Part shown: positions 34,913 through 41,675 of the stretch, one piece after another
Layout of the letters: each line of letters opens with the position of its first letter
Numbering within the stretch: the first letter of the stretch is position 1
Assembly: GCA_964534945.1 (NCBI GenBank)
Contig: CAZHSB010000007.1
Coordinates: 1 to 43,134 of the forward strand
From: CAZHFA01 sp964534945
GTDB lineage: Bacteria; Bdellovibrionota_C; UBA2361; CAKMMH01
Direction: 5' to 3'
Length of the DNA: 43,134 nt
The notes under the pieces: model-generated
What the model was told of the DNA's origin: nothing
What the model saw: only the letters and a program-made list of their open reading frames with translations
Database searches by the model: none
Program-made: the position numbers and the translations under genes

Positions 34913-34983
34913 GTACAAATACATAGGTAAAATATAAAACAAAATTGAAAAAGTGCATATCCAATATATTTGTACTAACCTAT
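34913..34983. promoter_or_regulatory. Interleaved inverted repeats between pepP and rpmJ
   Basis: GTACAAATA (34913-34921) has an exact inverted copy TATTTGTAC (34967-34975), and ATAGGT (34923-34928) has an inverted copy ACCTAT (34978-34983). The order A-B-A'-B' would form a pseudoknot in RNA, or two half-sites for a DNA-binding protein. They sit just upstream of pepP. The rest of the 375-base gap is AT-rich, apart from the candidate promoter listed next. Confidence 0.35.
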
Positions 34984-35116
34984 ATATAAGATAAAAGAAT
35001 TAGTAATTTATCGGCATGTTGGGCACAAGAAAATTAGGTGTTTATCCTAAAAAAGAGTTTTTTTTATGAATTTTGTTGAAATTATAGAAAAATTTTTATT
35101 TTTTTTCTTATGAAGC

Positions 35117-35144
35117 TTGAGATATTTTGTAAAATATGTAATAT
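35117..35144 (+). promoter_or_regulatory. Candidate promoter for rpmJ-rpsM
   Basis: TTGAGA (35117-35122) and TAATAT (35139-35144) are separated by 16 bases, about 120 bases before rpmJ. A moderate match in AT-rich DNA. Confidence 0.35.
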
Positions 35145-35265
35145 AAATAAGTCTGTAATTTGATCGTAATTGATTTTATCTAAAAAAATATGCGTAAGGT
35201 CTTGATCTTTGTTTGCATTTTTTCCATGATATCGGATATTAAATCAATAATAAGGAGTTTTTAAA

Positions 35266-35382
35266 GTGAAAGTTAGAGCATCAGTAAAACCTATTTGTAG
35301 TGCATGCAAGGTGATTCGCCGTAAGGGGAAAGTTATGGTAATTTGTAGTAAGACCCCAAAGCATAAGCAACGTCAAGGATAG
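35266..35382 (+). CDS. rpmJ: 50S ribosomal protein L36
   Basis: This is a tiny gene of 38 codons starting with GTG. The protein begins MKVRASVKPICSACKV and ends SKTPKHKQRQG. It has the zinc ribbon pattern C11, C14, C27 and H32 of the Cys-containing form of L36. AAGGAG is eight bases before the GTG. It stands at the head of the rpsM-rpsK-rpsD-rpoA-rplQ group, as in many bacteria, although the spc operon with secY is not upstream here. Confidence 0.95.
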   Translation: MKVRASVKPICSACKVIRRKGKVMVICSKTPKHKQRQG

Positions 35383-35445
35383 TGTTAGAAGCAAGGAGTT
35401 TTAAAAAAGAATTTTATATTTTTTATATTTAGGAGTTATTAAATT

Positions 35446-35829
35446 ATGCCACGTATTGCAGGTGTAGATTTACCAAGAAACAAAAGAGTAGTTGTCGGAT
35501 TGACTTATATTTATGGTATTGGATTAACAAGTTCAAAAAAGATTCTTACTGAAGCTGGAATTGATTTTAATACAAGGACTGATGCCTTGACAGGAGATGA
35601 TGTAGCTAAGATCAGAAACATCATCGAGAAAGAAATGAAAGTTGAAGGAGATTTAAGAAGAGATGTACAAATGTCTATCAAGAGATTGATGGATCTTGGT
35701 TGTTATGTAGGTCTTCGTCATCGTAGAGGACTTCCTTGTAGAGGTCAAAGGACAAAGACTAACGCAAGAACTAGGAAAGGACCTAAGCAAGGGCCAATTA
35801 CTAATAAGAAAAAGGCTACTAAAAAGTAA
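35446..35829 (+). CDS. rpsM: 30S ribosomal protein S13
   Basis: S13 contacts the large subunit and tRNA in the head of the small subunit. It is 127 residues with ARIAGVDLPRNKRV-type start (PRIAGVDLPRNKRVVVGLTYIYGIG), RRDVQMSIKRLMDLGCY and the basic tail HRRGLPCRGQRTKTNARTRKGP. TAGGAG precedes the ATG. A perfect 11-bp hairpin follows the stop. Confidence 0.97.
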   Translation: MPRIAGVDLPRNKRVVVGLTYIYGIGLTSSKKILTEAGIDFNTRTDALTGDDVAKIRNIIEKEMKVEGDLRRDVQMSIKRLMDLGCYVGLRHRRGLPCRGQRTKTNARTRKGPKQGPITNKKKATKK

Positions 35830-35846
35830 GTAGTGTTTTTGTGGAT

Positions 35847-35880
35847 TAATGGAGAACGGGTTTATTATTGTTCTCCATTA
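35847..35880 (+). terminator. Hairpin between rpsM and rpsK
   Basis: TAATGGAGAAC (35847-35857) pairs perfectly with GTTCTCCATTA (35870-35880). AAAATTTTT follows, so a T-run begins five bases later. It may be a terminator or attenuator that splits rpmJ-rpsM from rpsK onward. The remaining 280 bases to rpsK hold only a small hairpin, TTTGCA/TGCAAA (36117-36138), near the rpsK start. Confidence 0.5.
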
Positions 35881-36162
35881 AAAATTTTTAGCCTATTTAT
35901 TTAATCTTATTTGTTTTTAGTGAGTTTAAACAAGTAGACGATATGTTGATATATGTAATGTGAAATTCTTTAATTTTAAGTTGCATGTGTAGTATTGGGT
36001 TATTAAATTAAGTATCGACGAAGTTTTGCAGTGTGCATTGTTGAGAAAATGTCTTTTTTGATGAGGCGTTTTTGGTATTAGTTTTTAGCTCAATTTTCAA
36101 TTAATCATAAAATATATTTGCATCTTTAAGGTTGCAAAAATGTAAGTGAAAGGAGTATTTAA

Positions 36163-36549
36163 GTGGCAGAAGTACGCACGAAGAAGAAAAAAGTAAAAAA
36201 GAATGTTCCTGTTGGAATAGTTCATATTCAAGCAACATTTAATAATACGCTTGTAACAGTTACAGATCCTAAGGGGGATGTGATCAGTTGGTCGAGTTCT
36301 GGTTGTAATGGCTTTAAAGGAGCAAGGAAATCTACTCCATTTGCAGCACAAGTAACGGCAGAGCAGGCAGTTAAAAAAGCAAAAGAGATGGGAGTACGAA
36401 CGATAAGTATTTTAGTAAAGGGGCCTGGGGCTGGAAGAGAATCAGCTCTTAGAGGCATTGCTGGTTGTGGAGTTACGGTTACATCGATTAAAGATATAAC
36501 TCCAGTTCCGCATAATGGGTGTCGTCCTCGTAAGAGTAGGCGTGTATAA
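36163..36549 (+). CDS. rpsK: 30S ribosomal protein S11
   Basis: S11 lies on the platform of the small subunit near the mRNA exit. It is 128 residues, GTG start, with AAAGGAG eight to nine bases upstream. Signatures: VPVGIVHIQATFNNTLVTVTD, SSGCNGFKGARKSTPFAAQ and the C-terminal TPVPHNGCRPRKSRRV. It is 333 bases from rpsM, an unusually wide gap for these two genes. Confidence 0.97.
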   Translation: MAEVRTKKKKVKKNVPVGIVHIQATFNNTLVTVTDPKGDVISWSSSGCNGFKGARKSTPFAAQVTAEQAVKKAKEMGVRTISILVKGPGAGRESALRGIAGCGVTVTSIKDITPVPHNGCRPRKSRRV

Positions 36550-36582
36550 AATTCTTTATTTATAGGAAAGTAGGTGTTGTAA

Positions 36583-37209
36583 ATGGCAAGATATACAGAT
36601 GCAAAATGTAAGCTATGTAGAAGAGAGGGAGAGAAGCTTTTTTTGAAAGGTGAGCGTTGTTTCACGAATAAATGTTCTCTAGAAAGAAGGGATGGTGTTC
36701 CTGGGCAACATGGAAAAAGAAGACAATCTTTTTCTGAGTATAAGATTCAGTTAAGAGCTAAGCAGAAAGTTCGTCGTATTTATGGCGTACTAGAGAAGCA
36801 ATTTAGAAAATATTATGCAAAAGCTGCTAGCGCAAAGGGCGTTACTGGTACAGAGATGTTAATTTCTTTGGAGCGTCGTTTAGATAATATCGTATATAAG
36901 ATGGGGTTTGGTTTATCTAGATCACATGCAAGACAGCTTGTAAATCATAGTCTTATTTTGGTTAATGGAAAGAAAGTTAATATTCCATCGTATCAAATTT
37001 CTGTTGGTGATACTATTGAAGTATTACCCAAGAGTAAAACAAAAGCAGATATTCAATCAGCAATGGCATTTGCTCAGAGCAGGGTTATTCCTGATTGGTT
37101 GTCTTTAGATAAGGATAATGTAAAGGGGGTTGTTAATGCTTTACCTGTACGTGAAAACTTATCGCCAACTATAAATGAACAACTTATTGTTGAGTTGTAT
37201 TCACGATAA
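36583..37209 (+). CDS. rpsD: 30S ribosomal protein S4 (zinc-binding form)
   Basis: S4 is a primary 16S rRNA binder and in many bacteria represses its own operon. It is 208 residues. The N-terminus has four Cys (CKLCRREGEKLFLKGERC and NKC), the C+ zinc-binding type. The S4 RNA-binding domain follows (SLERRLDNIVYKMGFGLSRSHARQLVNHSLILVNGKKVNIPS). The 3' end is followed 28 bases later by rpoA. Confidence 0.97.
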   Translation: MARYTDAKCKLCRREGEKLFLKGERCFTNKCSLERRDGVPGQHGKRRQSFSEYKIQLRAKQKVRRIYGVLEKQFRKYYAKAASAKGVTGTEMLISLERRLDNIVYKMGFGLSRSHARQLVNHSLILVNGKKVNIPSYQISVGDTIEVLPKSKTKADIQSAMAFAQSRVIPDWLSLDKDNVKGVVNALPVRENLSPTINEQLIVELYSR

Positions 37210-37237
37210 TTTAAATACTAAAAAAAAGAGGGTGTTA

Positions 37238-38260
37238 ATGAAACGTGTAAATCTTATGGATTTGATTACTCCAAAAAGAGTAGAAGTTATTGAAGAGACT
37301 AACGATCAGCAGTATGGAAAATTTATTGCTGAGCCTTTAGAAAGAGGATTTGGAATAACTCTTGGGAATGCTTTAAGACGTGTTATGTTATCGACGTTGG
37401 AGGGTGCTGCGATAACTTCTGTTAAGATTGATGGAGTTGATCATGAATTTTCAACAATACTAGGTGTTGTTGAAGATGTTACAGATATAATTTTAAATCT
37501 TAAAGAAGTAGTTTTAACGATAGATGGCAAGAAAGAGGCACAATTATCGTTAGATGTTCAAGGGCCTTGTGATTTATTAGCTGGAATGTTTACGGGGGAT
37601 TCTTCAGTTAAGATTGTTAATCCGGAGCTAAAGATTGCTACTCTTGGTGACGGCGCTCATGTTAAAATGGATATTTCTGTTAAGATAGGTCGTGGATATG
37701 TATCTTCTGAATCTAATGAAATAGAGGGTGCTCCAATGGGGACTATCTTTATTGATTCTATTTATTCTCCTGTAAGAAAGGTGAATAATGTTATAAAGAA
37801 TGCTCGTGTTGGGCAAAGAACAGATTATGATAAATTAACTTTAGAAGTTTGGACTGATGGAAGTATAGATCCTCGTTGCGCGGTAGCTGAAGCAGCGCAT
37901 ATTTTAGTTGAACAGTTTAACCTTTTTGTTGGTGAGAATTTAATTGTTCAAGAAAAAGAAGTTGTTGTTGAGACGCCAAAGTCTAAACTTGATGAAAATT
38001 TATTTAGAAGAATTGACGAGATTGAGCTTAGTGTAAGAAGTGCTAATTGTTTAGAAAATGCTGATATAAAGTATATTGGAGAATTAGTTACTAAGTCAGA
38101 GTCTCAAATGCTTAGAACTAAAAATTTTGGTAGAAAATCTTTAAATGAAATAAAAGAAGTTTTAAATGATATGGGTTTAAAACTTGATATGAAAATTGAA
38201 GGATTCCCTACTAGAGAAGAACTAGACAAGATGAGAAATCTTGGAGATAAGCAATCATAA
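37238..38260 (+). CDS. rpoA: DNA-directed RNA polymerase subunit alpha
   Basis: The alpha dimer starts polymerase assembly, and its C-terminal domain contacts UP elements and activators. It is 340 residues with an N-terminal domain (FIAEPLERGFGITLGNALRRVMLSTLEGAAITSVKIDG) and a C-terminal domain (RRIDEIELSVRSANCLENADI, LRTKNFGRKSLNEIKEVLNDMGL) that keeps the Arg and Asn used for DNA contact. The ATG at 37238 has GAGGGTG upstream; an earlier in-frame ATG at 37175 inside rpsD is rejected. Confidence 0.97.
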   Translation: MKRVNLMDLITPKRVEVIEETNDQQYGKFIAEPLERGFGITLGNALRRVMLSTLEGAAITSVKIDGVDHEFSTILGVVEDVTDIILNLKEVVLTIDGKKEAQLSLDVQGPCDLLAGMFTGDSSVKIVNPELKIATLGDGAHVKMDISVKIGRGYVSSESNEIEGAPMGTIFIDSIYSPVRKVNNVIKNARVGQRTDYDKLTLEVWTDGSIDPRCAVAEAAHILVEQFNLFVGENLIVQEKEVVVETPKSKLDENLFRRIDEIELSVRSANCLENADIKYIGELVTKSESQMLRTKNFGRKSLNEIKEVLNDMGLKLDMKIEGFPTREELDKMRNLGDKQS

Positions 38261-38345
38261 GTAATTATTTTAGGACTTTTTACTATGTAAATTTTTGGCA
38301 TAGGAGTCTTAGGATTAAAATTTTTTAATTTGATGTAGGTAAAAA

Positions 38346-38696
38346 ATGCGACATAGAAATTCTGGAAGAAAATTTAATAGAACACCTGCTCATAGAAGAG
38401 CAATGTTTAGAAATTTAGCGACTGCTTTATTAAAGTATGAAAAAATAGAAACAACTGTTGAGAAAGCAAAAGATTTGCGTGGTGTTGTTGAAAAAATTAT
38501 TACGATGGCAAAGGTTGATAATTTGCACAATAGAAGACAAGCTTTTAGTTATCTTGAGGAAAAAGATGTTGTTAGAAAACTTTTTTCTGACATTGCTCCT
38601 AAATATAAGGAGCGCCCAGGAGGGTATACTAGAGTGATAAAAACTTCTAACAGAGCTGGTGATGCTGCTGAAATGGCATACATACAATTAGTATAG
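38346..38696 (+). CDS. rplQ: 50S ribosomal protein L17
   Basis: L17 lies near the exit tunnel. It is 116 residues, the short bacterial form, with MRHRNSGRKFNRTPAHRRAMFRNLA start and the C-terminal GYTRVIKTSNRAGDAAEMA. It comes 85 bases after rpoA in the conserved order and probably ends this cluster. Confidence 0.97.
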   Translation: MRHRNSGRKFNRTPAHRRAMFRNLATALLKYEKIETTVEKAKDLRGVVEKIITMAKVDNLHNRRQAFSYLEEKDVVRKLFSDIAPKYKERPGGYTRVIKTSNRAGDAAEMAYIQLV

Positions 38697-38793
38697 TATT
38701 GTTTATAACGATAGCATTTTTTGTGCTATTTTTGTGTGCTTTTTCAAAAGAATAGTTTTCTTTGTTTTAGAAGTTTTTTTATGGCGTAAATAG

Positions 38794-39108
38794 ATGATAA
38801 AAAATTTAGTTTCACAATTAAAAAAAGCTTCTGAAGAAAAAAGTCTTGATAAGAAAATGTCTATTATGGAAAATTATCAAGAAAAATTGCAGGAGTTATT
38901 GTTAAGTTCAGAAAAATTAAAAAATCTAGATAAAAAAGAAATTAAGGTTTTATTTGATTCTCATAATAAAATTGTTGAGGAATTGAATAAATTGTTTTTA
39001 TCTTATAAAGAGGATCTAAAAGAGTTTCAAAAAAAGAGTAAAGGCATCAAAGCTTACATGGGTGTTCGTCCTAAAAGAATTAGTATTGTAAGTACAAAAA
39101 AAGGGTAA
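38794..39108 (+). CDS. Small helical coiled-coil protein, unknown
   Basis: The protein is 104 residues, mostly Lys/Glu/Leu-rich alpha helix (about residues 1-85 as two helices, split near the KNLDKKEIKVLFDSHN segment). It ends in a short basic tail, GVRPKRISIVSTKKG. There is no signal peptide. Size and shape resemble flagellar or type III export chaperones such as FlgN or FliT, but no diagnostic motif is present and I do not assign it. It is three bases upstream of the LptE-like gene and is probably co-transcribed with it. Confidence 0.65.
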   Translation: MIKNLVSQLKKASEEKSLDKKMSIMENYQEKLQELLLSSEKLKNLDKKEIKVLFDSHNKIVEELNKLFLSYKEDLKEFQKKSKGIKAYMGVRPKRISIVSTKKG

Positions 39109-39111
39109 TTT

Positions 39112-39696
39112 ATGAAAAAATATTTTCTTTCTTTTTGCGTGTTATTCTTAACTAGTTGTGGATATAATTTCATAGGAAGTGGTTCTTCATTGCCTCCTGA
39201 TATAAAAACAGTTTATGTTCCTTTTGTTACAAATTTAACTACAGATACATATGTAACTCCAATTTTGACCGAATCTTTGAGAGAATATTTTGAAAAATAT
39301 GGTGTATTAACGGTTGTAGATTCTACAGAAAATTATGATGCAATATTAAATGTTACAATATTAAAGATAGAAGAGGAATCAAGAACTGTTACCGCTAATA
39401 CTGAGTCAGAATTGCAGGGAGATCTAGTTTTAACAGTATCTGTTGAGCTTCTAAGAAGAGATGGCTCTCCTTTATGGACGACACCATTTTTAGAGCAAAG
39501 ACGTTCTTATGCATCTGATATGAGCACAGTTGTTACGAGTTCTTCTAGTTTTGCTCAAAGTGGTATGAGTACATCTGATTTACAGAACTTAGGCAATAGA
39601 GAAGTTTCAAGATCGCAACAAATGATCACTATGGAAAATCTTGTTGAAGAAGTTTCAAAGAAAATATATATGCAGGCAGTAGCGCCATCGTTTTAA
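39112..39696 (+). CDS. lptE: LptE-like outer-membrane lipoprotein
   Basis: The N-terminus is a lipoprotein signal with lipobox LTSC and lipidated Cys16, directly followed by GYNFIGSG, the typical LptE start. The core shows IKTVYVPFVTNLTTDTYVTPILTESLREYF and YDAILNVTILKIEE, matching the LptE fold of a two-helix beta-sheet. LptE plugs the LptD barrel that inserts LPS into the outer membrane. At 194 residues it is normal length; the Ser/Thr-rich stretch near residues 140-165 is variable in the family. It is followed 15 bases later by tlyA. Confidence 0.85.
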   Translation: MKKYFLSFCVLFLTSCGYNFIGSGSSLPPDIKTVYVPFVTNLTTDTYVTPILTESLREYFEKYGVLTVVDSTENYDAILNVTILKIEEESRTVTANTESELQGDLVLTVSVELLRRDGSPLWTTPFLEQRRSYASDMSTVVTSSSSFAQSGMSTSDLQNLGNREVSRSQQMITMENLVEEVSKKIYMQAVAPSF

Positions 39697-39711
39697 TTAT
39701 TTTCCATCACA

Positions 39712-40440
39712 ATGAAGAAGAAAGTACTAAGTGATATTTTAATTAATAAAGGCCTTGCAGACTCAAAAATAAAAGCAGAATCTTTAATCCTTTCATCTGA
39801 GATATCAGTAAACGGAAATATTATTTCTAATCCGAATCTGTTTTTTGATGATGATATTGAAATTCATGTTATAAAAAAACAATATGTAAGTAGGGCGGCG
39901 TATAAGCTAAAAAAAGCTGTTGAAGAATTTAAAATTAATTTAAATGGTAAAATATGTCTTGATGCAGGATCCTCTACTGGTGGCTTTACAGATTACATGC
40001 TTCAATCTGGAGCTAAAAAAGTTTATGCAGTTGATAGTGCATATAATGAACTTGATTGGAAGATTAGAAATAATCCAAAAGTTGAAGTCCATGAGCGTAC
40101 ACGAATTTCAGATCTTATTTTAAACGAAAAAGTAGATTTTATTTCCGTAGATCTTTCTCTAATATCAATAAAAAAAGTTTTAAAAGATATCATTAAGCAT
40201 TTGAAAAAAAATGGTGAAATAGTAATCCTGATAAAACCACAATATGAAGTAAGTACAGAAGATTTGCCAGACGGTGGAATAATTACAGATACTAGTGTTC
40301 ATAAAAAAATTCTTGAAGATTTAAGAGAATTCTTTGCTTTAGTAGGATTAAAAGAAATGGGAATTATCGAGTCTCCGATCAGGGGGGCGTATGGTAATAC
40401 CGAATTCCTATTTTTTGGGGGCAATTTCGGCGATAATTGA
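39712..40440 (+). CDS. tlyA: TlyA-family rRNA methyltransferase
   Basis: TlyA proteins are 2'-O-methyltransferases of 16S/23S rRNA in some bacteria. It is 242 residues with an N-terminal S4 RNA-binding domain (LSDILINKGLADSKIKAESLI, SVNGNII) and a FtsJ-like SAM domain from about residue 65 (SRAAYKLKKAVEEF, LDAGSSTGGFTDYML, DFISVDLSLISIKKVL, VILIKPQYEV). The K-D-K type catalytic set is compatible with these blocks. The stop is TGA. A palindromic GC-rich island follows. Confidence 0.92.
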   Translation: MKKKVLSDILINKGLADSKIKAESLILSSEISVNGNIISNPNLFFDDDIEIHVIKKQYVSRAAYKLKKAVEEFKINLNGKICLDAGSSTGGFTDYMLQSGAKKVYAVDSAYNELDWKIRNNPKVEVHERTRISDLILNEKVDFISVDLSLISIKKVLKDIIKHLKKNGEIVILIKPQYEVSTEDLPDGGIITDTSVHKKILEDLREFFALVGLKEMGIIESPIRGAYGNTEFLFFGGNFGDN

Positions 40441-40599
40441 AAGAAAAACGGGAAAGCCCCTTCGCGATATACTATATATTATCTTGTCGGGACCTTCCTC
40501 GTTTATTCTTCCAATTCTTATTTTAAAACTTTTGGAGAGATAAAAGCGGAGATGCATTTAATTTAGGAAAACACAGGGGGCATCGAACACACAAAATTT

Positions 40600-40720
40600 T
40601 TGTTTCAGACTTTCAGTCTGCGTGGGGGGGGAGTGGTTTTTGTACCCGGGGTTAGCGATCCTGAAAGGAGCGCATACCCCGGGAACGGAAGAAAGGCGCG
40701 CAGACCCTAGGTGCGCCCCA
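40600..40720. repeat. GC-rich palindromic island B (REP-like)
   Basis: Three palindromes lie in series. CAGACT-TTC-AGTCTG is at 40606-40620. A long hairpin at 40645-40683 runs from CCCGGGGT to ACCCCGGG with inner TCCT-GAA-AGGA, 15 of 18 positions pairing. GGCGCGC/GTGCGCC is at 40695-40717 around a CCTAGG. It also holds a G-run near 40624. TCCTGAAAGG and ACTGAAAGTCTG are shared with island A (18318-18460). The rest of the 40441-40843 gap is non-coding, with no clear promoter. Confidence 0.65.
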
Positions 40721-40843
40721 TTTTTACAAAAATTTTACGAGTTTGTTACAAAAACAAGACAAATATGCCTTTTTTTTGATTCTAAACCTTTGTGTAAACA
40801 AATGGGGGAAGAATCTTTAATAACTGTATATTTGGTTTTAAAA

Positions 40844-41470
40844 ATGGATAATCAGAGCAATTTAGATGATAGGCAACTTATAAAGCTAGTAAAAAAAGGA
40901 AATACAAAAGCATTAGAAGAAATTGTAGAAAAATATGAATTAAAAGTGTTTAATTTAGCAATGAAATTTCTTCATAATCAAGAAGACGCTGAAGAAGTTG
41001 CTCAAGATGTTTTTCTTACACTATTTCATAAGGCAAAAAGCTTCCAAGGGAAATCTGCTTTTTCAAGTTGGCTTTATAGGATTGTCGTAAATGCAGCTTT
41101 TATGAAACTTAGGAAAAAGAAACAAGAACTTGCATTTTTATGGGATGATGTCTCTTTAAATTTAAAAAAAGATTGGGTTGAGAGGGATTTGTCATATAAA
41201 TCTAAATCAGATTCTAGGATTTTGACAGCAGAGCTATATGGTATCTTAAATGATGCAATTAAAAAATTGCCTAATCGTTATCGTTCAGTTTTTATATTAC
41301 GAGATGTAAATGGTCTTTCAAATCAAGAAGCAAGTGAAGTTTTATCATTATCATTGCCTGCTGTAAAATCTAGATTACATAGATCAAGAGTGATGTTACA
41401 AAAAAAGTTATCAAGTAGTTATGTGGAGTTTGTGGGAATATTACCACCAGAAGAAGAAGCCACAGCTTAA
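40844..41470 (+). CDS. ECF-type RNA polymerase sigma factor (RpoE family)
   Basis: The 208-residue protein has sigma region 2 (KALEEIVEKYELKVFNLAMKF, NQEDAEEVAQDVFLTLFHKA, FSSWLYRIVVNAAFMKLRKKK) and region 4 (KKLPNRYRSVFILRDVNGLS, EASEVLSLSLPAVKSRLHRSR). It is the RpoE-like group that usually answers envelope stress, generally with an anti-sigma factor. None is next to it. ATG 40844 fits family length; an open frame extends upstream into the palindromic island (GTG 40622, ATG 40802) but reads low-complexity nonsense and is rejected. No strong ribosome site is visible. Confidence 0.9.
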   Translation: MDNQSNLDDRQLIKLVKKGNTKALEEIVEKYELKVFNLAMKFLHNQEDAEEVAQDVFLTLFHKAKSFQGKSAFSSWLYRIVVNAAFMKLRKKKQELAFLWDDVSLNLKKDWVERDLSYKSKSDSRILTAELYGILNDAIKKLPNRYRSVFILRDVNGLSNQEASEVLSLSLPAVKSRLHRSRVMLQKKLSSSYVEFVGILPPEEEATA

Positions 41471-41596
41471 ATTTTTTTGTTAAATAGAAATTTACAACAG
41501 TGTAACGAAGAAAAAAAGTAAAAAATTTTCAAAAATAATGTCTTTTCAAAAATTAGATTTATTTATACTATAAAAATATAATTTTTTTAGGTTTTG

Positions 41597-41640
41597 AAAT
41601 GACTATTAGAGAGTGTAAACTTTTTGGTAGTCATTTTTTA
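41597..41640 (+). terminator. Long hairpin with T-run between sigma gene and tkt
   Basis: AAATGACTATTAGAGAG (41597-41613) pairs with CTTTTTGGTAGTCATTT (41620-41636) over 17 positions with several G-U pairs around the loop TGTAAA, and is followed by TTTA. The form fits an intrinsic terminator. A 17-codon open frame starting at ATG 41599 runs through it; that is more likely chance. Confidence 0.6.
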
Positions 41641-41675
41641 GTTTTAAGATAAAACTTTTTAAAAAAGATTAATGA

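Noticed and set aside
37175..37237. Upstream ATG for rpoA inside rpsD
   Set aside because: It adds 21 unconserved residues; ATG 37238 has a good GAGGGTG ribosome site and the expected N-terminus.
40622..40843. Upstream in-frame extension of the ECF sigma gene starting at GTG 40622
   Set aside because: The extra 74 codons read through the palindromic GC-rich island, have no family similarity, and the protein from 40844 already has full ECF length.
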